DNA from: Paracoccaceae bacterium
Lineage (GTDB): Bacteria; Pseudomonadota; Alphaproteobacteria; Rhodobacterales; Rhodobacteraceae
Assembly: GCA_029247845.1 (NCBI GenBank)
Contig: JAQWKM010000173.1
Span: forward strand, 1 to 44,169
Direction: 5' to 3'
DNA: 44,169 bases
Under the pieces are notes generated by a model, which worked only from the letters and a program-made list of their open reading frames with translations, did not search any database and was not told where the DNA came from. The translations under genes and the position numbers were made by a program. Positions 24,790 to 33,102 of this stretch are shown here, piece by piece (position 1 is the stretch's first letter; each line of letters starts with the position of its first letter).

Positions 24790-26840
24790 AGAAATCAATC
24801 GTAATTGGCGTTGATGTTGGTGGTACCTTTACTGACATAGTCTCCCTTGATGAAGAGGCCGGTGAAGTTCGTGTTGAAAAAGTTCCATCCACAAAAGGGG
24901 ACCAATCCAGTGGTTTCTTAAGTGGTATTATGGCAGCAACCAACAATGATCTAAATTCGGTCTCAACCATCATCCATGGTACAACCGTGGCAACCAACGC
25001 TCTGCTTGAACGCAAAGGGGCAAAGGCAGGAATTATTACGACCCAGGGGTTTCGTGACGTTCTGGAAATGCGTCGCCGCGACCGCCCAACCACTTGGGGA
25101 TTATGGGGACAATTTAAACCCGTCATTGACCGACAATGTCGCCTTGAAGTTCCAGAGCGAACATTGGCTGATGGCACCGTTGTAACGAATATTGACGCAG
25201 CGTCTATCAAAGTGGCTGCCAAGGATTTGATAGGCCAAGGCTGTTTGTCTGTTTGCCTATTTTTTATCAATGGCTATGCCAATAAAGAAAATGAATCAAA
25301 AGCTGCAAAAATTTTACGCCAAGTTTGGCCAAATGAATATGTCAGCGTTGCGACCGAAATATTGCCTGAAATTAGAGAATTTGAACGCTGTTCCACCGCT
25401 AGCCTGAACGCTTATCTTCAGCCAGTAGTAGCCAAATATCTAACCCGGCTTGAGACCAAAATTGCGAAAGAAAACGCAGACTCTGAAATCCTAATTGTAC
25501 AATCTAACGGCGGTATTATGTCGGTTAGTACTGCAAAATCGTTACCGGTGCGTACAGCTCTTTCCGGCCCTGCTGCCGGCGTGGTGGCGGCACGACAAAT
25601 TGCAAAAGCTGCTGGATTTGATAATGTCATCACCGGCGATATGGGTGGTACCTCCTTTGATGTATCCCTCGTGGCAGATGGTCAAAATATGCTTACTGCT
25701 CAGGCCAGTATTGATTTCGGCATGGTCATCAGAACGCCCATGATTGAAATGTCTACAATTGGGGCGGGAGGGGGCTCGATCGCTCATATCGATGAAACTG
25801 GGCTACTTGAAATTGGCCCTGACAGTGCCGGGTCAGATCCTGGGCCTGTTTGCTATGGCCTTGGCAATGACCGCCCTACGGTAACGGACGCCAATTTGGT
25901 TTTAGGACGTATTGATGCCCGTAAACCTATAGGTAATAAGTTGACGACGCTCGACCGAAACGCAGCGGCCGCAGCAATCAAAATATATATTGCTGACCCA
26001 CTTTATATGAGTATTGAAGATGCTGCTGAAGCCATCATAAGAGTAGCGAATTCCAAGATGGCTGGTGCAATCCGCCTTATTTCTATCGAGCGTGGGCATG
26101 ACCCCAAACTATTCGCAGCGATGCCGTTTGGCGGCGGAGGTGCACTTCATGCAGGGGCGCTAATCCAAGACATCGGTTTAGCAGCGGCCATTGTGCCCCG
26201 ATACCCAGGCGTCACCTCCGCACTCGGCTGTGTCATGTCCGACTTACGACATGATGAAGTGCGAACTTTGAACATCATGCTAGAAGCACTTGATGAAGTT
26301 CATTTAAACGAACTAATCGCTGAGATAGCAAGCTCAGCTCAGGAGATTGTTCAGCAATCAAACGCAAAACTGGATAGTATCGAACGCATTATTGAGCTTG
26401 ATATGCTGTATGCCGGTCAGACACATGCCGTAGCAGTACCAATCATAAGCGATCAAGCTATTACAATTGACACGATCCAAAATGCTTTTGAGGAAAGCTA
26501 CCTCAAAGCTTACAGCCGGCTTCTAAATGAAATCCCCATTCGCATCCTGAACCTCAAGCTGTCTATCATCGGGAAACGGCCCCAAATCGACGTCAAAATG
26601 TTGGCCCGCGGTCCTCGCGCTGAAAGCGTCGAGACCTGTCGCGTGACAGGACAAGAGATATTTTCCAATGGCCAATGGCATGACGCAGCCATTTATGACC
26701 GGCTGTTATTACCTCAAGGTAGTAACATATCGGGGCCAGCATTACTGGTTCAGCCAGACGCAACAATCTATATTGATCCAGGGCTCTATGCTGTGGTTGA
26801 TGATTTTGGAAATATCATCATGAAAGAAGAGGACGCATAA
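24786..26840 (+). CDS. Hydantoinase/oxoprolinase ATPase subunit (HyuA)
   Basis: This 684-residue protein has the actin-like ATPase fold of the A subunit. It starts IGVDVGGTFTDIVSLDEE, followed by IIHGTTVATNALLERKGAK, the family signature. Further marks are LSGPAAGVVAA, GDMGGTSFDVSLV, TIGAGGGSIA, GPDSAGSDPGPVCYG and FGGGGALHA. ATP is used to phosphorylate the amide oxygen during ring opening in characterised relatives such as 5-oxoprolinase. The ATG lies inside the HyuB stop, and the isochorismatase-fold gene begins on the next base after its own stop, so the operon is continuous. Confidence 0.95.
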   Translation: MKKSIVIGVDVGGTFTDIVSLDEEAGEVRVEKVPSTKGDQSSGFLSGIMAATNNDLNSVSTIIHGTTVATNALLERKGAKAGIITTQGFRDVLEMRRRDRPTTWGLWGQFKPVIDRQCRLEVPERTLADGTVVTNIDAASIKVAAKDLIGQGCLSVCLFFINGYANKENESKAAKILRQVWPNEYVSVATEILPEIREFERCSTASLNAYLQPVVAKYLTRLETKIAKENADSEILIVQSNGGIMSVSTAKSLPVRTALSGPAAGVVAARQIAKAAGFDNVITGDMGGTSFDVSLVADGQNMLTAQASIDFGMVIRTPMIEMSTIGAGGGSIAHIDETGLLEIGPDSAGSDPGPVCYGLGNDRPTVTDANLVLGRIDARKPIGNKLTTLDRNAAAAAIKIYIADPLYMSIEDAAEAIIRVANSKMAGAIRLISIERGHDPKLFAAMPFGGGGALHAGALIQDIGLAAAIVPRYPGVTSALGCVMSDLRHDEVRTLNIMLEALDEVHLNELIAEIASSAQEIVQQSNAKLDSIERIIELDMLYAGQTHAVAVPIISDQAITIDTIQNAFEESYLKAYSRLLNEIPIRILNLKLSIIGKRPQIDVKMLARGPRAESVETCRVTGQEIFSNGQWHDAAIYDRLLLPQGSNISGPALLVQPDATIYIDPGLYAVVDDFGNIIMKEEDA

Positions 26841-27455
26841 ATGTCTGAACAGCCTTTTGAACCTTCAACAACTGCCATCCTGATTGTTGACCTACAAAAT
26901 GACTTCTTACATGCTAAAGGCGCTTATGGCAGATCTGGAACGTCAAGCTCGGATATTGCTAAGCTGCCTTCAAAAGTTACGCCCCTTCTTGATGTGGTGC
27001 GCGAGGCAGGTGGCTGGATTATCTCAACACAATTCACTCTTGTGCCAGGTAAGAAGGGCGAACCATTTATCTCGGAGCATTTAAAGAAATTACGACCATT
27101 TTTGACCAACGGTGACTTCATGCCATCAGGTTGGGGCCATTCCCTTGTTGAGGAGCTTCAACCTGCTGATATCATCATTGAAAAGGTCGCCTATTCGGCT
27201 TTTTACCAATCGAGGCTCGATTTTGCAATAAACCGAGCGGGGATAAAGACCTTGATGGTATGCGGTATTGTTACCAATGGTGGCGTCGCATCAACCGTTC
27301 GTGACGCCCATGTTCGCGACATTCGCACTATAACTTTGGAAGATGGCTGTGCCGCCTTTTCCAAAAAAACCCATGATGTTTCTATAGCGTCACTCGCCAC
27401 TGTGGGTGAAGTGATGCCCATTGCTGATGCCATCAAGTTGTTTAGGGGAGGATAA
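26841..27455 (+). CDS. Isochorismatase-fold hydrolase lacking the nucleophilic Cys
   Basis: This 204-residue protein has the isochorismatase-like fold. Asp17 in LIVDLQNDF and Lys115 in IIIEKVAYSAF are the conserved pair. The nucleophilic Cys of amidases in this family sits in the motif TNVCV; here the motif is TNGGVASTVRDAH, with Gly148 at that place. True isochorismatases such as EntB and PhzD also lack the Cys and cleave an enol ether. An amidase role by the normal Cys mechanism is thus unlikely, despite its HyuA neighbour. It begins at the base after the HyuA stop, with AGAGGA upstream, and 3 bp separate it from the flavoprotein gene. Confidence 0.88.
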   Translation: MSEQPFEPSTTAILIVDLQNDFLHAKGAYGRSGTSSSDIAKLPSKVTPLLDVVREAGGWIISTQFTLVPGKKGEPFISEHLKKLRPFLTNGDFMPSGWGHSLVEELQPADIIIEKVAYSAFYQSRLDFAINRAGIKTLMVCGIVTNGGVASTVRDAHVRDIRTITLEDGCAAFSKKTHDVSIASLATVGEVMPIADAIKLFRGG

Positions 27456-27458
27456 ACT

Positions 27459-28865
27459 GTGCCAGGGGTCATTCGTTCTTCGGAATTTAAAGCTGATATT
27501 CAAGTTGATTGCTTGATAATTGGTGGTGGAGCGGCGGGACTGACAGCTGCTTTGGCAGCGTCAGAAACTGGCGCAACCGTCTTAGTTGCCGAACGTGAAA
27601 ACCGACTTTCCGGATCGACAGCATTGTCGTCTGGTCTAATTCCCGCAGCTGGCACTAAAGCTCAAGACAAACAATCTATTGCGGATAGTGAAGACATTTT
27701 TTTTGCTGATATTATGGCGAAAAACAAAAATACTGCTGATGTTGAATATGTAAAACAGATTGTAGGTCAAATTCCCAAAACCATAGATTGGCTTAGTGAT
27801 AAATACGGAATTGCGTTTCATGTGTTGGATAATTTTCTATATCCAGGGCATACAAACCATCGCATGCACACCGTACTCGAAAAAACTGGGGTTGGGCTGA
27901 TCCATCGCCTTGAGACAGCCGTCTTTGCACAAGACGTGATGGTTGCAACAGGTGTTCAAGTAAGCGAGCTTGTGGTCGATAGGACTGATAAAGCACTTGG
28001 AGCAATCTGTTTGCGCCCTGACGGTACCAATGAACGTATATCTGCCGCAGCCATCATTCTCGCCTGCAATGGCTATGGAGCCAATCCAGGTCTTATCGCA
28101 GAACATATCCCAGAAATGAAAGATGCACTTTATTTTGGTCATTCCGGCAATCAAGGTGAAGCGATATTATGGGGAAAAACTCTCGGTGCTGAGCTTTTAC
28201 ATCTCTCAGGTTACCAAGGCCATGGATCAGTTGCGCATCCGCATGGCATCTTAGTGACTTGGGCCCTGATGATGGAGGGTGGAATTCAGGTCAACGCTAA
28301 GGGTGAACGCTTTTCAAACGAACATAATGGCTATTCTGAGCAAGCGGTATCTGTGCTTGCGCAAGATGAAAAAATAGCCTTCAATATTTTTGACGAACGG
28401 TTGGCCGTTCTTGGCCGTGGATTTGATGATTTCAAAAAAGCAGAACAGAGTGGCGCGTTAATCAAAGCAGAAAGTAGTGAAAACCTAGCCAGAAAACTTG
28501 GCGTTGATCCTTCTACTTTTTACAAAACACTGGCTGAATGCGAGCAGTATGCTAGCGGGGATCAAGTCGATCCGTTTGGGCGAAATTTTGAGCCCAAAAA
28601 ACGGCTGGCCGCGCCTTACTATGCCGTAAAAGTCACAGGCGCTTTATTTCATACCCAAGGCGGATTGCGCGTGAATTGCGATGCGAAAATCTGCCGACCT
28701 AACGGAGTGCCTTTTGACAATATTTTTGCATGTGGAGGTGCTGCTTGTGGCGTATCTGGGCCAAATGTTTCAGGCTATTTGTCAGGAAATGGTTTACTGA
28801 CTGCCTTAAGCTTAGGAGAAATTACAGGGACCAAAGCAGGCAAAATGACATCTGAATCTTATTAA
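27459..28865 (+). CDS. FAD-dependent oxidoreductase (fumarate reductase/KstD-type flavoprotein)
   Basis: This 468-residue flavoprotein belongs to the FAD-binding-2 family (fumarate reductase, tricarballylate dehydrogenase, ketosteroid dehydrogenase). The dinucleotide-binding motif IIGGGAAGLTAALAA is at about residues 19-33, with SGSTALSSGLIPAAGT after it. A FACGGAACGVSGPNVSGYLS segment lies near the C-terminus. It probably forms or reduces a C=C bond next to a carbonyl or carboxylate. The start is GTG 27459, supported by GGGGAGG about 7 nt upstream. It is the last gene of the operon. No other electron-transfer subunit is encoded next to it. Confidence 0.9.
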   Translation: MPGVIRSSEFKADIQVDCLIIGGGAAGLTAALAASETGATVLVAERENRLSGSTALSSGLIPAAGTKAQDKQSIADSEDIFFADIMAKNKNTADVEYVKQIVGQIPKTIDWLSDKYGIAFHVLDNFLYPGHTNHRMHTVLEKTGVGLIHRLETAVFAQDVMVATGVQVSELVVDRTDKALGAICLRPDGTNERISAAAIILACNGYGANPGLIAEHIPEMKDALYFGHSGNQGEAILWGKTLGAELLHLSGYQGHGSVAHPHGILVTWALMMEGGIQVNAKGERFSNEHNGYSEQAVSVLAQDEKIAFNIFDERLAVLGRGFDDFKKAEQSGALIKAESSENLARKLGVDPSTFYKTLAECEQYASGDQVDPFGRNFEPKKRLAAPYYAVKVTGALFHTQGGLRVNCDAKICRPNGVPFDNIFACGGAACGVSGPNVSGYLSGNGLLTALSLGEITGTKAGKMTSESY

Positions 28866-29230
28866 GAGACTTGTTTTGGTGGTAAGATTTTTGTTTTTCT
28901 ACTGTCTAGGAAGTCACAAGGTAATTAAGCTGGATCAAATATAATGGACCTATAGACACGTAAATTTAAGATCGAATTTTGTATCTCAACTTTCATGACT
29001 AAAATGGAAAAAAGCAACTAAATCATTCCAGCTGCCAAACGCAAGGATTAGGCTGCGCAAATTCCAACCATATCAGAGGTTTATCGTTGCATTTTCTGCA
29101 TAGCAGAAATGCAATCTTTGTGGCTGATGCAATCCAATATTTTGTTCTATAACGATCTCAGCAAACATTTCTTCCCTGATGTGTTAGCTACTTATAACGT
29201 TCAACTCCCTTGATGTTCGTAAGTTTCCTG
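28866..29230. other. 365-bp non-coding region with a hairpin, candidate leader or small RNA
   Basis: No open reading frame of note was seen. An imperfect hairpin spans 29087-29114 (TTGCATTTTCTGC, loop ATA, GCAGAAATGCAA, one bulged base). About 115 bp later lies the strong terminator at 29231-29256. The combination could be a 3' untranslated region of the long operon or an independent small RNA of roughly 150-200 nt. No promoter was identified with confidence. Confidence 0.4.
29087..29114 (+). repeat. Imperfect inverted repeat (12 bp arms)
   Basis: The arms TTGCATTTTCTGC and GCAGAAATGCAA pair apart from one extra T, with a 3-base ATA loop. No T-run follows on the plus strand, so it is not a standard terminator. 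It may fold in RNA upstream of the terminator at 29231-29256. Confidence 0.6.
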
Positions 29231-29256
29231 GCGGTGCCTTTGGCACCGCTTTTTTT
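29231..29256 (+). terminator. Rho-independent terminator
   Basis: A perfect GC-rich 8-bp stem, GCGGTGCC (29231-29238) and GGCACCGC (29242-29249), has a TTT loop and is followed by seven T. It is the strongest terminator in the window. It probably ends transcription from the plus-strand operon finishing at 28865, or from a small RNA in between. Confidence 0.9.
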
Positions 29257-29461
29257 ATTTGGAAAGAAAAACAAAATTAATCTGCAATCTTACTGTAACC
29301 TTTGTGGGATTCGCAGCTGGCGAGCTTTACCAAACTTTTAAATACCGCGGCTCTCGCTGTGTATACCTGCCTTATTATCATTATCCAATGGAAATGGAGA
29401 TATCTTATTTGGAAGACTGCCCGCCAAATAAATTGGTCGAAAGATAGATAAATTACTTTCC
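29257..29461. other. 205-bp intergenic region with a doubtful ORF
   Basis: A plus-strand ORF at 29259-29447 (TTG start, 62 codons) lies directly behind the terminator and has no ribosome site. Its product was not recognised (segments such as GFAAGELYQTFKYRG). It is not accepted as a gene. The 3' end of the converging MipA/OmpV gene follows. Confidence 0.4.
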
Positions 29462-30211
29462 TCAGAATTTGTAGCCAAGCCCAAGAATAAAGCTTATTGC
29501 GTTCTTATCGATTACAATAGGGCTATTTTTCACTACAGCTGGTAAAAAATTTGCACTTATATTTGCGAAAACGCTAATGCTCTCAGTTATCTTATAAAAC
29601 GTATTTAAATCCAAGTAAGGCACGAAAACATTGCCAGGCGCATACCGAGGCCTTAGACTGGTGGTTTCAGCAGAATACACGCCATAAAGGTACTCTGAAC
29701 GGTTGCTATCGTACCATTTTGACCCAGCTCTCACGATGACTGGAATGCCCGCTACCGGTATAAACTGACTCAGGGATAGATTGGCAGAATTTCCATTAAA
29801 TTCATTCATTAATTCCATCGAGTATTTGAATTTTGCCGTTAAGCCTCTATTAATTGTATAAGAAGCTGATGCAGAGCCATCAAAGTACATATTTCGTTTC
29901 AAGCCACTAAGGTCAGCAGAATCACTGCTGTCATATGGCTTAAACTTGGGGGTGACAGAAATAGTGAAACTTGACGCCGAACCATTCAGAATTTTGTAAG
30001 ATATACCCTCTCGAAAACCGACACTGATATTCTCTCTTTCATAACTCAGTGACGGCATTACTCGAGATTTTGATCCGGCATTTGAATATACCGTTCCACT
30101 GCTTATATAAATCAGACCGGTTGAAAAATTAGCTTCTTCTTTAGCGTAACTGGCTCCTACCGGCATGATAAGCGCCAATAGTGAAACGTAAAATACATGA
30201 TTGGTTTTCAC
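29462..30211 (-). CDS. MipA/OmpV family outer-membrane protein
   Basis: This 249-residue protein has an N-terminal signal peptide (hydrophobic stretch ending GASYA) and alternating beta-strand patterns typical of an outer-membrane barrel. The final residues LGLGYKF end in Phe, the usual sorting signal. The segment YLYGVYSAETTSLRPRYAPG matches the YGV...Y.PG region of the MipA/OmpV family. MipA is a scaffold for murein-synthesising complexes; most family members are uncharacterised porin-like proteins. The start codon is GTG at 30211, with a weak ribosome site. It is a monocistronic gene converging with the upstream operon. Confidence 0.85.
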   Translation of the reverse strand: MKTNHVFYVSLLALIMPVGASYAKEEANFSTGLIYISSGTVYSNAGSKSRVMPSLSYERENISVGFREGISYKILNGSASSFTISVTPKFKPYDSSDSADLSGLKRNMYFDGSASASYTINRGLTAKFKYSMELMNEFNGNSANLSLSQFIPVAGIPVIVRAGSKWYDSNRSEYLYGVYSAETTSLRPRYAPGNVFVPYLDLNTFYKITESISVFANISANFLPAVVKNSPIVIDKNAISFILGLGYKF

Positions 30212-30435
30212 TCGTATGCCTAACTTTTAAAGATTAATTTGCAAATACACAGAGACTGATACAGAGCATAGCTCACTCGTAACTTATCAGTATACGGGCG
30301 GGCAAAGAAACTGTATCAAAAATAAATGTATGTGAAAATTTTAAAGCAGTTGAGCTGATGGCCACTAGCGCTGATTCTGTGCGGCGCTTAGAAATTTCAA
30401 TAGGTAACACGGCATCACTTGTCAGTAGCCCTATG

Positions 30436-31311
30436 CTAAGTCCGGCTTGCCTCAGTCTCAGCGCTGAAGAGCGCAAATAAAACGACTGACCCAAGGACTA
30501 TAGTTCCTCCTATTATTTCGGATAAACTCATTGCTTCTCCCAGAATGATCCAAGGCCAGAAAGGCCCTAGTACACTCTCAATCAGGACTAAAATACTAAC
30601 CTCAGCCGCAGGCACATAGCTGGCACCCCAAGTGACAAAGGCAATCCCAATCCCAATCCCAAAAGCGCCCATCACCAAGATAATGAGCAAGTCAGAGCTC
30701 AAGACTGTCAAACCTGTCCCAGATACAAATGCTAGTGTCGCGCCGATAACTGCACACAGAACACCACCAATAAAGGTTCCCCCCAAAACATCCTGTTTAC
30801 CGCTTCTGCGCGCGATCACCAACATCAGCGCAAACCAAAACCCTGAGAGCAGCGCCATCAAATTACCCAGATTATTTCCTAACTGGTGCCCTGATTTCAC
30901 CATAAAATAAATTCCAATAAAGGCAAAGATCATAGCGATCCAAGTAATCTGTTTCGGCCGCTCCCCTATCCAAATCCATCCAAGGATAGCAGCCATAAAA
31001 GGTGTTGCAGACAGGATAAGTAAGGTCGATGCCACAGTGGTATGGATCATCGCAAAAACATAGCAAGTAAAGGCCAATGAGAGAACCATACCCATGAAAA
31101 AATCGTTTCTATCGATGCTTTTGAAGAATGTTATCGGTAAAACGCGCCGACGCAAACAACATACAAAGCCGACCATAAAACATAGACTTAATGAACGGTA
31201 AAATAAAATTTGGAAGCCATCAGCACTTGATAATAGGCGCATATAGAGACCAATAAAGCTCATAAAAATTCCACCCAATAGGATCAAACACACCGCGCGC
31301 TTTTGAGACAT
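30436..31311 (-). CDS. EamA/DMT superfamily transporter
   Basis: This 291-residue inner-membrane protein has about ten hydrophobic segments in two repeated EamA halves, typical of drug/metabolite exporters. The first half has FMSFIGLYMRLLSSADGFQILFYRS-like residues and the second has VPAAEVSILVLIESVLGPFW with the conserved Glu/Pro region. The ATG at 31311 has only a weak ribosome site. Such exporters move amino acids, nucleosides or other small metabolites. The sequence does not define the cargo. Confidence 0.92.
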   Translation of the reverse strand: MSQKRAVCLILLGGIFMSFIGLYMRLLSSADGFQILFYRSLSLCFMVGFVCCLRRRVLPITFFKSIDRNDFFMGMVLSLAFTCYVFAMIHTTVASTLLILSATPFMAAILGWIWIGERPKQITWIAMIFAFIGIYFMVKSGHQLGNNLGNLMALLSGFWFALMLVIARRSGKQDVLGGTFIGGVLCAVIGATLAFVSGTGLTVLSSDLLIILVMGAFGIGIGIAFVTWGASYVPAAEVSILVLIESVLGPFWPWIILGEAMSLSEIIGGTIVLGSVVLFALFSAETEASRT

Positions 31312-31520
31312 ACAAATGCCCTTTTATTGGTTTAATAAAATATGAAGCGCAAATAGGAATAACCACCGCATCTCATACCTAACTTAATGGCAAGTTTTAG
31401 ATCATGGCGCAAAATTTATATGGTCGCCAAATAATTTGAGGATTTTTTAAAAAGTTTGCAAGAGATTTCTCACTTGAGCGAGAAATGGCTTTCTGTTCCA
31501 GCTTTTTAAAATAACTCTGT

Positions 31521-31814
31521 TTAAATACCCTCAACAATAATTAATGTCGCCTTTGACGCGCCTAATCGAATAGATTTCACTGGCTCATATTCTGCTGAAC
31601 TATGGAACTTTTTGGCATCGCTCATACTGGGAAATCTGACGATCACAATGCGCGTTGGTTCCCATAGTTCATTTTGTTCAATATGAAGTTCTCCACCTCT
31701 TGTCAGATATTCACCTCCAAATTTTTCGGCAATCGGCTTTGCGAGCGCTTTATATTTTTCGTAGGTCTCATTATCTTCTATTTTTGTATCAACAATAACG
31801 TAGGCTGGTTTCAT
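31521..31814 (-). CDS. DUF1330 family protein
   Basis: This 97-residue protein matches the DUF1330 ferredoxin-like dimeric family. It starts KPAYVIVDTKIEDNETYEKY, has KFGGEYLTRGGE in the middle, and ends with RIVIVRFPSMSDAKKFHSS and YEPVKSIR. Members are often near catabolic genes, but no reaction is established. GAGAG lies about 8 nt upstream of the ATG. It lies 72 bp beyond the end of the aminotransferase pseudogene on the same strand. Confidence 0.9.
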   Translation of the reverse strand: MKPAYVIVDTKIEDNETYEKYKALAKPIAEKFGGEYLTRGGELHIEQNELWEPTRIVIVRFPSMSDAKKFHSSAEYEPVKSIRLGASKATLIIVEGI

Positions 31815-31885
31815 GTTGGCTCTCTCATCTTAAAAAATTTTCACTTTATGTATACTGAGATTCGTCTCTCTAGCACAGTATTTTA

Positions 31886-32791
31886 TCAACTAAGCAATGT
31901 TTTTACAGCACGGATAGTTGCTGCAACCACAGTATCAGCCTCTTCTCGTTTCAAACAGAACGGTGGCGCAAAACTTAGAATATCGCCTTGCGGCATCGCA
32001 CGCGCAATCACTTTGTCTTATGAGAGAAGAGTGACCGAAACCTGTGGTCGAATCTTGTCTGCAGCATAAAAGAAAGTGCGACTATCTTTGTCTTTAAAAA
32101 ATTCTATAGCACAGATCATACCTTCGCCACGAACATCTCCAACATGGGTATGATCGCCAAGTGCCTGTTTCATTGATGCGCTGAGGTATGCCCCGACAGC
32201 ACCAGCATCGGCCACAAGATCAAGCTCCGCTATCAGTTTCAAATTTGCAACGCCGGCCGCAGCCCGAATAGGATGCGCTGAATAGGTCCATCTATGACCT
32301 ATTGGGCCACTCTCATCTGTTCCCTTTTCGAGAACTTCCCACATTTTCTTACCAATTATAGAGCCTGATAGCGGTGCATAAGCCAAAGTAAGACCTTTGG
32401 CGATGGTAATAATATCCGCCTCAAGGCCATAGTGATCAGACCTAAGCATACTGCCAAAACGCCTAAAGCCTGTGACAACCTCATCGTCCACAAGCAAAAT
32501 ATCATATTTCTTTAAGACGCTCTGAATAGCAGCCCAATAAAGACGCTCTGAATAGCAGCCCAATAGCCTGCCGGCCGCGGCACAATACCGCCTGTTCCCA
32601 AGATCGGTTCACCAATAAAGGCCTGCGAAGGCATCAAGTAATTGGTTTCCATCGCGATCTTGGATAAACACGCCACTCACAGTCTGGATAACCCGACGAG
32701 GACTTTCTCCACGCACATGTTGCGCCAAATGCGTTGACGGGTGAAAAAATTTTTTGCGGTTCCATTTGTCGAGTTGACCGTTGTTTAGCAT
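31886..32791 (-). pseudogene. Decayed class-III (omega) aminotransferase
   Basis: Read on the minus strand from ATG 32791, this gene keeps an intact N-terminus (to LLDAFAGLYW) and then loses about 170 residues. The next recognisable part is AFIGEPILGTGGIVPRPAGY in another frame. A perfect 26-bp tandem duplication (32514-32565) shifts the frame again. The PLP-enzyme core follows (YDILLVDDEVVTGFRR, IITIAKGL with the Schiff-base Lys, then SAHPIRAAAG). An in-frame TAA at 32018 cuts off a still readable tail (KVIARAMPQGDILSFAPP) ending at 31886. Three independent lesions make it non-functional. Relatives are omega-amino acid:pyruvate aminotransferases. Confidence 0.9.
32514..32565. repeat. Perfect 26-bp tandem duplication
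   Basis: Two identical 26-bp units lie at 32514-32539 and 32540-32565 inside the aminotransferase pseudogene. Each begins AAGACGCTCTGAATAG on the plus strand. Because 26 is not divisible by 3, the copy shifts the frame. The identity of the units suggests a recent event. Confidence 0.95.
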
Positions 32792-33102
32792 TTCGCATAC
32801 CCTTTCATCCCCAGTCGAAACAAATAATTTCTATCTCATAAAACTTAACCACTGCTTTAGGCTCTCGAACCAAAACTGGCGAGCGATTAGTTACAGTTGC
32901 CACAGAAAACTACCGATTCAATATTTTAGTTCTACAATACCCAAAACATCATGTAATGGCTGGATGACACATTAGACAAGAAATGATCTATAGCTCTGTC
33001 GATAGCCTTATAGTAATATTTTGAAACGCTTGCGAGGGCCACATAAGCTTTAAGAAATGTCATTTGAATACAAAATTTGTTGTATTTAAAACTATCATCA
33101 AT
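32792..33102. other. 311-bp intergenic region, nothing recognised
   Basis: This AT-rich segment lies between the start of the aminotransferase pseudogene and the 3' end of the HAD gene, both on the minus strand. No supported ORF, hairpin with a T-run, or repeat was seen. It should contain the old promoter of the aminotransferase gene. Confidence 0.5.

Noticed and set aside
29259-29447. Plus-strand ORF of 62 aa after the terminator
   Set aside because: TTG start inside the terminator tail, no ribosome site and no recognised family; only mentioned in the regional entry.
30273-30494. Minus-strand ORF of 73 aa overlapping the end of the EamA gene
   Set aside because: It overlaps the EamA coding sequence in another frame, has no recognisable motif and no ribosome site.
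31674-32069. Plus-strand ORF of 131 aa
   Set aside because: It is antisense to the DUF1330 gene and the aminotransferase remnant, both of which have clear family matches on the minus strand.
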